11,253 nucleotides of DNA, taken from NCBI GenBank assembly GCA_021779775.1, contig JAJYAB010000032.1, positions 1 to 11,253 on the forward strand, given 5' to 3'. A model generated the notes under the pieces. The model did no database searches. It was not told the origin of the DNA and worked only from the letters and a program-made list of their open reading frames with translations. The position numbers and the translations under genes were made by a program. Each line of letters begins with the position of its first letter. Position 1 is the first letter of the stretch. This document shows, piece by piece, positions 1 through 5,870 of the stretch. The stretch comes from Actinomycetes bacterium. Its GTDB lineage: Bacteria; Actinomycetota; Acidimicrobiia; Acidimicrobiales; UBA8190.

Positions 1-140
1 TCCGATCTGTCGCCTGCGGCCGCCAGGCAGTCGGCGGCAGCACCGATGTCGACCTGGTCTCCGAAAGTGACCCATGACCCGAAGGAGAGGACGCTCACCT
101 GCAAGCCCGAGCGGCCGAGGCGCCGATGTTCCATGTCCAT
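1..140 (-). CDS. Aldo/keto reductase, N-terminal part (cut by window edge)
   Basis: The reverse strand from 140 downward encodes 46 residues beginning MDMEHRRLGRSGLQVSVLSF and continuing with GSWVTFG. This matches the first beta strands of the aldo/keto reductase TIM barrel, in particular the YghZ/Kv-beta-like branch, which starts with RRLGxSGLxVSxLxFGSWVTFG. Members are NADPH-dependent carbonyl reductases. The catalytic Asp-Tyr-Lys-His residues would lie beyond the left edge. ATG at 140 is chosen because an AAGGAGA-type ribosome binding site (146-152 on the complement) sits 5 bases upstream; the second Met at 134 would be too far from it. The gene follows the NlpC/P60 gene on the same strand after a 160-base gap, so it may have its own promoter. 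The substrate cannot be predicted. Confidence 0.85.
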   Translation of the reverse strand, partial: MDMEHRRLGRSGLQVSVLSFGSWVTFGDQVDIGAAADCLAAAGDRS

Positions 141-145
141 TGTCG

Positions 146-152
146 TCTCCTT
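146..152 (-). promoter_or_regulatory. Ribosome binding site of the aldo/keto reductase gene
   Basis: AAGGAGA on the complement, 5 bases before the ATG at 140. It decides the start in favour of MDMEH over the internal MEHRR. The rest of 153-300 shows no convincing gene. A short inverted repeat (CCTCG/CGAGG, 204-216) is too weak to call a terminator. Confidence 0.6.
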
Positions 153-300
153 GCCTCAGGACGTCGCCGGTTTCAAACTTATGGATGGCGCCGTGGCGTG
201 GCACCTCGGCGCGAGGCCGGCACGCGCGGATGCGTGGCGGCGGGCAAAGGGACTGATGGCGGCCCCTCGGGAACGTGTGGAGAGAGGCAGTGCAGCCCGC

Positions 301-1401
301 TCAGGGCCGTCCGGCTCCTACCAGGCCGTTCTCCCAGACCGCCTGGTACCTGACCACCGACCCGGTGCTCGGGGCATGGACGACCTCACCGTTGCCCACG
401 TAGATGCCGACGTGGCTGATGGAGCCGCCTTCTGTCCAGAAGATGAGATCTCCCGGCTGGACGTCGGACATCGGCACGTGGGTGATCGCGTCGTACTGTG
501 CTGCCGCCGTCCGTGGGATGCCCACGCCAGCTTGGCCCCAGGCCCATTGCGTCAGGCCGGAGCAGTCGAAGCCTTGGCCGGGCGATTCGCCGCCCCACTG
601 GTAGGGCACGCCGAGCTGGCTCACCGCGGCCTGGATCGCCTGGGCGGCACCTCCGGCGGCCGGCGCGTTCGCCACACCGCTCCAACGTCCCACACTGCTC
701 GAAACGGACGCCGCCTGGCGTGCCAGGAACGCTTGGCGCTGGGCCGCCTCGGCCGCTGCCTGCTGAGCAGCGAGAATGGACTTGACCTGGCCGTTAGCCT
801 GGGAGAGTGCTTCCTGCTGGGCCTGCTCGACCGACTGGGCCTGCGCTCGGGATGCGGCGACGGCGTCGGCTGCCGCCTGTGCCTGCTGCTGCGTGGCCTG
901 CAAGGACGACATCTGGGCAGCCAGGTCGTTCTGCGCCCGGTGGAGGCGGTCCATGGTCGACAGGAGGTTGCCACTGGCCACCGACCGGTACTCCATGTCG
1001 GCCGAAGCGGTGTCGCCTCCTGCAGAGAAGACTGACTCCAGGCCGGTTGCCGTGCTCCCTGCCATGTAGGCGGTGACGGCATCGGCGCGCAGCGCGTTGC
1101 GATCGACGTCGACCTGCTCGGTGGTCTGGGCGATCTGTGCCTGAGCCTGGGCGATCTGCCCGTCGAGCTGCGCTACGCGCTGCTGGGCGACATCGTACTG
1201 CTGGCCCAGCACGTCGAGCCTCGTGCCATCCACCTGAAGCTGTGTCGAGAGCTGGGCGGCAAGGGTCCGAGCATCGGAGAGGGGATCCGCCCCGGCGGGA
1301 CGCGCCGTGGGGAGCGCCGCGGCGACCATCACGGTGACGACGGTCCAGGCGAGCCCGAAAGCCTTATAGATGCGCTTCGTTCCCCGGCTCGACTGTGCCA
1401 T
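301..1401 (-). CDS. Secreted coiled-coil NlpC/P60 peptidoglycan endopeptidase
   Basis: A 366-residue precursor. Residues about 14-38 form a signal peptide: a hydrophobic stretch FGLAWTVVTVMVAAAL followed by a small-residue site near AGA-DP. Residues about 41-230 are Gln/Ala-rich coiled coil. A linker leads to a C-terminal NlpC/P60 domain (about 254-366) with catalytic Cys280 in FDCSG, His330 in SHVGIYVG and a third polar residue His342 in VVHAP. The family cleaves the D-Glu to diamino-acid bond of peptidoglycan stem peptides. The coiled-coil/NlpC plan is that of RipA/RipC and related actinobacterial cell-separation hydrolases, in which the coiled coil often controls access to the active site. 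The reading frame stays open to 1719, but that extension runs through tRNA-Pro and a minisatellite, so ATG 1401 is chosen. No strong ribosome binding site precedes it. Confidence 0.9.
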   Translation of the reverse strand: MAQSSRGTKRIYKAFGLAWTVVTVMVAAALPTARPAGADPLSDARTLAAQLSTQLQVDGTRLDVLGQQYDVAQQRVAQLDGQIAQAQAQIAQTTEQVDVDRNALRADAVTAYMAGSTATGLESVFSAGGDTASADMEYRSVASGNLLSTMDRLHRAQNDLAAQMSSLQATQQQAQAAADAVAASRAQAQSVEQAQQEALSQANGQVKSILAAQQAAAEAAQRQAFLARQAASVSSSVGRWSGVANAPAAGGAAQAIQAAVSQLGVPYQWGGESPGQGFDCSGLTQWAWGQAGVGIPRTAAAQYDAITHVPMSDVQPGDLIFWTEGGSISHVGIYVGNGEVVHAPSTGSVVRYQAVWENGLVGAGRP

Positions 1402-1436
1402 CGAGTTGCGCTCGACGTCAGTCACGATGGGGCCAC

Positions 1437-1466
1437 TGTCTATCAAGTAATGAGACGAACATGCAA
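1437..1466 (-). promoter_or_regulatory. Possible promoter of the NlpC/P60 gene
   Basis: On the complement, TTGCAT (1461-1466) and TAGACA (1437-1442) are separated by 18 bases, 36 bases upstream of the ATG at 1401. This resembles a housekeeping-sigma promoter with a weak -10. I saw no match to the c-di-AMP (ydaO) riboswitch core that precedes some actinobacterial wall hydrolase genes. Pattern match only. Confidence 0.25.
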
Positions 1467-1493
1467 ATCGAACGTTTCCAGGCACGCGCTCCC

Positions 1494-1578
1494 GGTAGAT
1501 GAAGAGGCTGGGTAGATGAAGAGGCTGGGTAGATGAAGAGGCTGGGTAGGTGAGGAGGCGGGGTAGGTGAGGAGGCGG
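1494..1578. repeat. 17-bp minisatellite, five tandem units
   Basis: Three perfect copies of GGTAGATGAAGAGGCTG (1494-1510, 1511-1527, 1528-1544) are followed by two perfect copies of a variant, GGTAGGTGAGGAGGCGG (1545-1561, 1562-1578). There are no spacers, so this is not CRISPR. The array lies between tRNA-Pro and the NlpC/P60 gene, just upstream of the latter's possible promoter. The two homogeneous blocks suggest stepwise expansion by slippage. Confidence 0.95.
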
Positions 1579-1604
1579 TGCCTGCTGCGCCAACAGCCGG
1601 TGGG

Positions 1605-1634
1605 GCCGGATCTCCTGATGCCGGATCTGCTGAT
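1605..1634. repeat. 15-bp direct repeat, two copies
   Basis: GCCGGATCTCCTGAT (1605-1619) is directly followed by GCCGGATCTGCTGAT (1620-1634), differing at one base. It lies between the 17-bp array and the tRNA, so most of 1402-1657 is repeat-derived, non-coding sequence. Confidence 0.85.
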
Positions 1635-1657
1635 GCCGCGGTGGCACCGAAGGGTGA

Positions 1658-1735
1658 TGGTCGGGCTGCCGGGATTTGAACCCGGGACCTCCACGTCCCG
1701 AACGTGGCGCGCTAACCAAGCTGCGCTACAGCCCG
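1658..1735 (-). tRNA. tRNA-Pro, anticodon CGG
   Basis: The complement folds into a complete cloverleaf of 78 nt including encoded CCA. The acceptor stem is CGGGCTG/CAGCCCG, with the C1-G72 pair typical of bacterial tRNA-Pro. The D arm is GCGC/GCGC around AGCTTGGTTA, the anticodon stem is CCACG/CGTGG with loop TTCGGGA giving anticodon CGG, and the T arm is CCGGG/CCCGG with TTCAAAT. It is followed by A73 and CCA (1658-1661). It decodes the CCG proline codon, abundant in this high-GC genome. It lies in tandem between the CBS-domain gene and the NlpC/P60 gene. No integrase or attachment-site duplication was seen around it. Confidence 0.97.
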
Positions 1736-1816
1736 TGGTGCCGGCGGATCCATGATGCCCTGGGGACGTGCCGACGACCTGGTGATGGTACTCGACCCAG
1801 CCTCCGGTCTCGGGCG

Positions 1817-2719
1817 TCAGCTCGAAGCGGCCGTAGCCGGCCCCGGCGGGGGGGAAAGGACAGCGTCCCCGCCTCCGACCGCCGGACTGTGGGGACGGTG
1901 CGCCACGACCTTGGCGACGCGCCGGCGGTCCATCTCCACCACGCGGTACTCCCAGCCCTCGCGGACGATCCGCTCGCCCTCTTCGGGTATGTGCCCGAAC
2001 GCGTCGAACAGGTAGCCGCCGAGGGTGACGTACTCCCCTTCGGGGATGGCGGCACCGAGCCGGCTGCGGACGTCGTCGACGCTCGTGCCGCCATCGACGA
2101 GCCAGCGTGCGCCGTCGACCCGGATGACGTCGGGCTCGCCACCGGGGTCGAACTCGTCGTGCAGATCACCGACGAGGGCTGCCAACAGGTCCTTGACGGT
2201 GACCACGCCGGCGACGCCCCCGTACTCGTCGACCACGACGGCGAACGCCCGTCGGTCGTGGCGCATATCAGCCAGCACGTCGAGCACCAGACGCGACTCG
2301 GGCACCAGATAGGGCTGGCGCAGCCGGCGGGACATCTCGAGCGGGCTCGGCTCGTCGCGACCGCCGGGCATGCCGCCGGGTTCGTTCCCGCCGCCGGCCG
2401 ACTCGTCGAGGATCCAGCCGGCGCGGAACAGGTCGTTGACGAACAGCACGCCGACCAGGTTGTCGAGATCTTCGTCGTAGACGGGAAAGCACCGGTGCCC
2501 CGATGCCCGCACGGCTCGGACCACGTCGGGGACGCACAGCGGGATCGGCAGCCCGAGCACGTCGACGCGTGGCGTCATGATCTCGTGCACCTGGGTGTCG
2601 CGCAGCTCCGACAGCGCGGCGAGGATGCGCTGCTCCTGGCCGGCTCCGGTGCGCTCGTCGCCGGCTGCCCCGGCCGTCTCCCGGGACTGCTCGACAGCCG
2701 GCCGCTTGCGCCGGAACAC
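1817..2719 (-). CDS. CBS-pair/CorC_HlyC domain protein (CorC-like, no membrane domain)
   Basis: A 300-residue soluble protein. After a basic N-terminus (VFRRKRP) comes an ILAALSELRDTQVHEIMTPR segment, the hallmark of the CorC/HlyC family. CBS domain 1 is about residues 46-98 and CBS domain 2 about 133-190 (with VVVDEYGGVAGVVTVKDLL). A transporter-associated CorC_HlyC domain follows at about 198-276 (WLVDGG, LGGYLFDAFGHIPEEGE). A Gly/Glu-rich insert of about 20 residues separates the CBS domains. Family members bind adenine nucleotides and influence Mg/Co efflux or act beside a DUF21 membrane partner; no DUF21 gene is in the window. Length is close to E. coli CorC (about 290). The chosen GTG lies 11 bases after the stop of the receiver gene and lacks a clear ribosome binding site, suggesting coupled translation. 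The frame is open further upstream, but that part has no family similarity. Confidence 0.85.
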   Translation of the reverse strand: MFRRKRPAVEQSRETAGAAGDERTGAGQEQRILAALSELRDTQVHEIMTPRVDVLGLPIPLCVPDVVRAVRASGHRCFPVYDEDLDNLVGVLFVNDLFRAGWILDESAGGGNEPGGMPGGRDEPSPLEMSRRLRQPYLVPESRLVLDVLADMRHDRRAFAVVVDEYGGVAGVVTVKDLLAALVGDLHDEFDPGGEPDVIRVDGARWLVDGGTSVDDVRSRLGAAIPEGEYVTLGGYLFDAFGHIPEEGERIVREGWEYRVVEMDRRRVAKVVAHRPHSPAVGGGDAVLSPPPGPATAASS

Positions 2720-2730
2720 GGATGCCGGGC

Positions 2731-3183
2731 TCAGGTGGCGCTGCCCGGTGCCAGACCGCCCGGACCGACACCGGCCAGCACGGGCTGGGGGAGGAACGAG
2801 TTGTCGTGGTACGTGCCGCCGCGGAGCAGGGCGCCGGCTGCTCGTCGGATGCGGATGGGGTCGAGCGGCTTCACCACCCACCCCTCAGCACCCGAGCGCC
2901 GGGCCAAGAAGACGTCGGGTCGGCGGTCGAGCAGCATGAGCACCGGGACGTGCGGAAGGTTGCCGTAGGACTCTTCGAGCCTGAGGTCGAGGCAGACGGC
3001 CATGCCGCCCATGGAGCCCATCTGCAGGTCGACCACGACCAACTCGGGCTCGTGCTCCGCCACCGCCGGGCCGACGGCGTGACCCGAGCGGACTTCGACG
3101 ATGTCGGTGCCGGGCTCGCTGACGACCGAGACCACGTCGGCCCGCACCGACGGGGCATCGCTGGCCACGATAATGGTGCGCAT
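2731..3183 (-). CDS. Single-domain response-regulator receiver protein, atypical
   Basis: A 150-residue protein starting MRTIIVASDAPSVR. It contains a receiver fold with phospho-acceptor Asp52 (LVVVDLQMGSMGG) and conserved Lys105 (VVKPLDP). The N-terminal acidic pair is reduced to a single Asp9, and the switch Thr/Ser after beta 4 is replaced (VLMLLDRR), so phosphorylation signalling may be altered. No output domain follows; the tail of about 30 residues is Gly/Pro-rich. ATG 3183 is chosen because similarity starts exactly there. The frame is open to 3327 but would overlap the end of the ATPase gene. A TACCCT element (3190-3195 on the complement) ends 6 bases before the ATG, which fits leaderless transcription. 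It lies 76 bases downstream of ATPase 2 and 11 bases upstream of the CBS gene. No histidine kinase is in the window. Confidence 0.85.
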   Translation of the reverse strand: MRTIIVASDAPSVRADVVSVVSEPGTDIVEVRSGHAVGPAVAEHEPELVVVDLQMGSMGGMAVCLDLRLEESYGNLPHVPVLMLLDRRPDVFLARRSGAEGWVVKPLDPIRIRRAAGALLRGGTYHDNSFLPQPVLAGVGPGGLAPGSAT

Positions 3184-3189
3184 CGATGC

Positions 3190-3195
3190 AGGGTA
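3190..3195 (-). promoter_or_regulatory. Possible -10 element for a leaderless receiver-gene transcript
   Basis: TACCCT (TAnnnT class) on the complement, with exactly 6 bases before ATG 3183, would place the transcription start at or near the A of ATG. No clear -35 or ribosome binding site is visible. Pattern only. Confidence 0.3.
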
Positions 3196-3259
3196 ACCCG
3201 CCCGCCGGGCCTCCGACCACCGGCGAGGCATGCGAGAGGCTCCTGCTGCGCCAGAGCGT

Positions 3260-4405
3260 TCACCGTCGTGCGGGCGCGTCCTTGGGGAACAGGTGGTCGG
3301 CCACCGAGCCCAGGCCGTCGACGTCATGGACGTCCGTCTCGAGCAGCGGTACCCGGATCACGGGGGACGGTGCGAGGCGGCTGGCGAGCGCCCCGAATGC
3401 CGCCTCCTCGCGCTCGGCCACCCGCTGATGGTCGCGGGAGATCCCGATCAGCCCAGCGAGGGCGCTGCCCTCGGGGGCGTCGGGAAGCTCCCCGGGCACC
3501 GGCCAGCTCGGGTGCACGCGGTTGACCACCAGCGCATCGGTGCGGAGGCCCGACTTGTCGAGCCGGTCAGCGAACCACTCAGCCTCCTCCACGCTGTCGG
3601 GGCGCGGCGAGGTGACGAGGACGAAGGCCGTGGTGGGCTGTTCAAGCAACGCTCGCATGTGCTCGGCTCGCACGCGAAAGCCGTCCAGCATGCCGTCGAA
3701 CGCCTGGAAGAAGGCCACGGCGTCCTGCACCATGTCGGTGCCGACCACCTTCGACACCGCCCGCAGCAAGGCCTGTGTGGCCAGCGACACGGCTCGCAGG
3801 TACGCCCGGGTCGGGGCCATCAGCAGCTGGAACAGTCGATTGCCCAGGAAGTGGGTGAGCCGCCGCGGGGCGTCTAGGAAGTCGAGGGCGTTACGGGTGG
3901 GCGGCGTGTCGACGACCACCAGGTCGAACCGGCCCTCCTCGGTCAGCTCGAAAAGCTTCTCCATGGCCATGTACTCCTGGGTGCCCGACAACGCACCCGT
4001 GAGGTTCCGGTAGAGGCGGTTGCCGAGGATGGCCTCGGCCTGCTCCGTGCTCGGCGCATACCGGTGGACCAGATCGTCGAACGTCACCTTCGGATCGAGC
4101 ATCAGCGCCCACAGCTCGCCCGGCCACCGCCCCTCGATCCGGGCAGGCTGGTTCGGAAGCGAGTCGACACCGAGGGCACTGGCCAGCCGCCTTGCCGGGT
4201 CGATGGTGACGACACACGCTCGCCTGCCCTGCCGGGCTGCCTCCAGGGCCAAGGCGGCCGATATGGTCGTCTTGCCCACGCCACCCGAGCCGCAGCACAC
4301 GACGACCGATCGGTTGCCGACCAGGCCGGCCAGCGTTGCCGGCTCCAATGCGGGGCGGCTCGAAGATGCGGGGCGGGCCGAAGATGCGGGGCGGGCCGGG
4401 CTCAC
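3260..4405 (-). CDS. ArsA/GET3-family ATPase 2 (Rv3680/BagB-like)
   Basis: A 381-residue SIMIBI-class ATPase. The deviant Walker A motif CGSGGVGKTT has its P-loop Lys at residue 45. It is followed by VTIDPARRLASALG (about 65-78), the signature region GTQEYMAMEKL, and VVVDTPPTRNALDFLDAP (about 163-180), then an alpha-helical region and VVNRVHP. These features match the second member of the paired actinobacterial GET3-like ATPases (M. tuberculosis Rv3680). The GTG start overlaps the stop of ATPase 1 (GTGA, 4402-4405), so the two are translationally coupled and probably form a heteromeric complex. No arsenite-efflux ArsB is nearby, so arsenic transport is unlikely. The N-terminal 20 residues contain an ARPASS/ARPASS repeat from an 18-bp DNA duplication. 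The frame is open to 4669, but the extension is low-complexity and lies inside ATPase 1. Confidence 0.9.
   Translation of the reverse strand: MSPARPASSARPASSSRPALEPATLAGLVGNRSVVVCCGSGGVGKTTISAALALEAARQGRRACVVTIDPARRLASALGVDSLPNQPARIEGRWPGELWALMLDPKVTFDDLVHRYAPSTEQAEAILGNRLYRNLTGALSGTQEYMAMEKLFELTEEGRFDLVVVDTPPTRNALDFLDAPRRLTHFLGNRLFQLLMAPTRAYLRAVSLATQALLRAVSKVVGTDMVQDAVAFFQAFDGMLDGFRVRAEHMRALLEQPTTAFVLVTSPRPDSVEEAEWFADRLDKSGLRTDALVVNRVHPSWPVPGELPDAPEGSALAGLIGISRDHQRVAEREEAAFGALASRLAPSPVIRVPLLETDVHDVDGLGSVADHLFPKDAPARR
4343..4396. repeat. 18-bp tandem repeat inside the ATPase 2 N-terminus
   Basis: Two perfect copies of CGAAGATGCGGGGCGGGC (4361-4378, 4379-4396) plus a degenerate third copy (about 4343-4360). 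The 18-bp period keeps the frame and encodes repeating ARPASS units ahead of the conserved ATPase fold. Confidence 0.9.
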
Positions 4406-5367
4406 TCGGGGCCGTCCAGCCGGACGATGCCGGCGGCCAGGGCATCGGCCAGCCGTTGCAGCTCTGCGGGTCCTACCGCGGGTTCGAAGATGACCGGTGT
4501 CCGCAGCTGCGGCAGCGGCAGCTCGGCAGCGAGCCGTTCGAGCTGCCCGTCCTGCAGCCGCTGCCGCTCCGCGTGGAAGGCGGCAGCTGCCCGGAGGGCA
4601 TCGGCTTGGCCAGGTGCCAGATGCACACCCGCCTCGGCGGCCGCCGCTGCCGGATCGGCGTCGAGCCACGGCGCACCGTCCAGACAGGCGTTGACGACTA
4701 CCGGCCCGAGCGTGACGCCGACACGGTCCTCGAGTTGGAACGCCGCCTCCACCACCTCGCTGACTGGCATCTCCTCGGGCAGCGTGACCAGCACGACCTG
4801 GCTGCGGGACGGGTCGGACAGGAGCTCGACCACCTCTGCCGCCTGCGACCGGACCGGCCCCGAGCGTGCAGCATCGAGAAGCCCGCGAGCCGAGGACAAG
4901 AAGGTCATGGCGTGTCCGGTAGCCGGGGCATCGACCACGATGACGTCGGCCGGGTCGTCGCGCTCGAGCTGCTTGACGCGCCCGAGCACGAGGATGTCAC
5001 GGATGCCGGGGATGGCCGTCGACACCAGGTCGATCACCCCTGCCGAGACGAGCCGCTTCGACATCCGCCGCATCCCGTGGTCTCCCAGGTATTGGAGGAG
5101 GGCATCGTCCGGCGTGATGCGGCGGGCTCGGACCTCGCCCGTGTTGCCATCCGCCGCGGCAAGCACCCGCTGGTCGTAGTGCAGAGGTCCGGCGCCACCG
5201 AAGGCCGTGGCCATGCCCGGCTTGCCTTCGAGGTCGACGACCAGCACGGACAGGCCGGCGTCGGCGGCCATGCGGGCCAGAGCGGCAGTGATCGTGGATT
5301 TTCCCACCCCGCCCTTGCCGGCGACGATCACGGTCCGGCTCTGCCGGCAGAACGAAGTGACGTCCAT
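4402..5367 (-). CDS. ArsA/GET3-family ATPase 1 (Rv3679/BagA-like)
   Basis: A 321-residue P-loop ATPase starting MDVTSFCRQSRTVIVAGKGG. The deviant Walker A motif GKGGVGKST has Lys23. The following strand reads VLVVDLEGKPGMATAFG (Asp45), where the partner has TIDPAR. Further on are IPGIRDILVLGRVKQLE and VIVVDAPATGHAMTFL, and then LVTLPEEMPVSE. The DLEG/PGIRDILxxGKxK pattern matches the first member of the mycobacterial pair (Rv3679). ATG 5367 is chosen because similarity starts there; ATG 5400 is also in frame. No good ribosome binding site is present, but TACGCT (5377-5382 on the complement) lies 9 bases before the ATG, compatible with a very short leader. In mycobacteria the pair sits divergent from whiB4; the same arrangement is seen here. 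The client is unknown. Confidence 0.9.
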   Translation of the reverse strand: MDVTSFCRQSRTVIVAGKGGVGKSTITAALARMAADAGLSVLVVDLEGKPGMATAFGGAGPLHYDQRVLAAADGNTGEVRARRITPDDALLQYLGDHGMRRMSKRLVSAGVIDLVSTAIPGIRDILVLGRVKQLERDDPADVIVVDAPATGHAMTFLSSARGLLDAARSGPVRSQAAEVVELLSDPSRSQVVLVTLPEEMPVSEVVEAAFQLEDRVGVTLGPVVVNACLDGAPWLDADPAAAAAEAGVHLAPGQADALRAAAAFHAERQRLQDGQLERLAAELPLPQLRTPVIFEPAVGPAELQRLADALAAGIVRLDGPE

Positions 5368-5480
5368 GCGTCGGGGAGCGTATCCGCGGTGCAGCGCCAT
5401 GGTTGCCCGATAGCGGGCGCGCCGATTGGCCGAGTCGGCGCCCACCGCCGCATGGCCAGGAAACTCGCAGGTCAAAGCCC

Positions 5481-5509
5481 TTGTCGAGGGTGAGGTCGGG
5501 GAGTAGCGT
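5481..5509 (+). promoter_or_regulatory. Candidate whiB promoter
   Basis: TTGTCG (5481-5486) and TAGCGT (5504-5509) are 17 bases apart, a good match to actinobacterial housekeeping promoters (TTGnnn-N17-TAnnnT). The predicted transcription start, about 5515-5517, would leave only the ribosome binding site AGGAGG (5517-5522) before the GTG at 5527. It lies in the 159-base divergent gap to ATPase 1. Confidence 0.5.
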
Positions 5510-5526
5510 CAGGTCCAGGAGGGGAT

Positions 5527-5790
5527 GTGGCACGATCGATAACAGCGGAGCCTTGGCAGGCCCGGGCGGCATGCAGGGGGCCGCAGGCGGCGGTCTTCTT
5601 CCCGCCGGCGCATGTCGAGCGCAAGGAAGAGAAGCAGGCACGGGAGTCGCATGCCAAGGCGATCTGCTCGACGTGCCCGGTGGCACGTGAGTGTCTCGAG
5701 TACGCGCTACGGATCCGGGAGCCCCACGGTATCTGGGGCGGGCTGAACGAAACCGAGCGCAAGCAGGTCGTGGAGCGGCGCGTCGGCTGA
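5527..5790 (+). CDS. WhiB-family [4Fe-4S] transcriptional regulator
   Basis: An 87-residue WhiB-like protein. The four cluster-binding cysteines are present as Cys16, then Cys47-x2-Cys50-x5-Cys56 (CSTCPVAREC). They are followed by the turn motif GIWGG (68-72) and a basic C-terminal end. WhiB proteins occur only in Actinobacteria and their phages. They hold a redox- and NO-sensitive [4Fe-4S] cluster and control genes by binding the primary sigma factor. The GTG start is supported by AGGAGG at 5517-5522 (4-base gap, slightly short). Its position divergent from the paired GET3-like ATPases mirrors the mycobacterial whiB4 locus. However, this protein is shorter than WhiB4 (about 118 residues) and its FFPPAH/CLEYALRIREPHGIWGG text looks more like WhiB1/WhiB2 classes, so no subclass is assigned. 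Confidence 0.95.
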   Translation: MARSITAEPWQARAACRGPQAAVFFPPAHVERKEEKQARESHAKAICSTCPVARECLEYALRIREPHGIWGGLNETERKQVVERRVG

Positions 5791-5798
5791 CCTGACCA

Positions 5799-5820
5799 GG
5801 TCCGTCTGGCCCGACGGACC
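5799..5820. terminator. Hairpin between convergent whiB and DUF929 genes
   Basis: GGTCCGTC (5799-5806), loop TGGCCC, GACGGACC (5813-5820): a perfect 8-bp GC-rich stem in the 80-base gap between two convergent genes. No T-tract follows on either strand, as is common in high-GC actinobacteria. It could serve both directions. Confidence 0.55.
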
Positions 5821-5870
5821 GGTGCAGTGCCGGTTCGTCCCTGCGGCGTGGAGAGCCGGGGGCGGCCGGG

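Noticed and set aside
1494..1578. CRISPR-like array
   Set aside because: The repeats are contiguous 17-bp units with no spacers and no cas genes; a minisatellite.
1402..1657. Riboswitch in the leader of the wall hydrolase gene
   Set aside because: I looked for a c-di-AMP-type leader because some actinobacterial wall hydrolases carry one, but the region is mostly simple repeats and shows no recognisable conserved core.
1402..1719. Upstream extension of the NlpC/P60 frame to 1719
   Set aside because: It passes through tRNA-Pro and the 17-bp minisatellite and encodes Pro/His-rich text without family similarity; a signal peptide follows ATG 1401.
1658..1735. tRNA as an integration site of a mobile element
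   Set aside because: No integrase, no duplicated tRNA 3' end and no change of gene style on either side within the window.
1676..2968. 430-codon open frame on the plus strand
   Set aside because: It is antisense to the CBS-domain gene, the tRNA and part of the receiver gene. The composition reflects high GC third positions and no domain is recognisable.
3260..5367. Arsenic resistance operon
   Set aside because: The two ATPases belong to the ArsA/GET3 superfamily, but there is no arsB, arsC, arsD or arsR nearby and the whiB context matches the mycobacterial GET3-like pair instead.
4336..5493. 385-codon open frame on the plus strand
   Set aside because: It is antisense to ATPase 1, which has clear Walker A and family motifs; a high-GC shadow frame.
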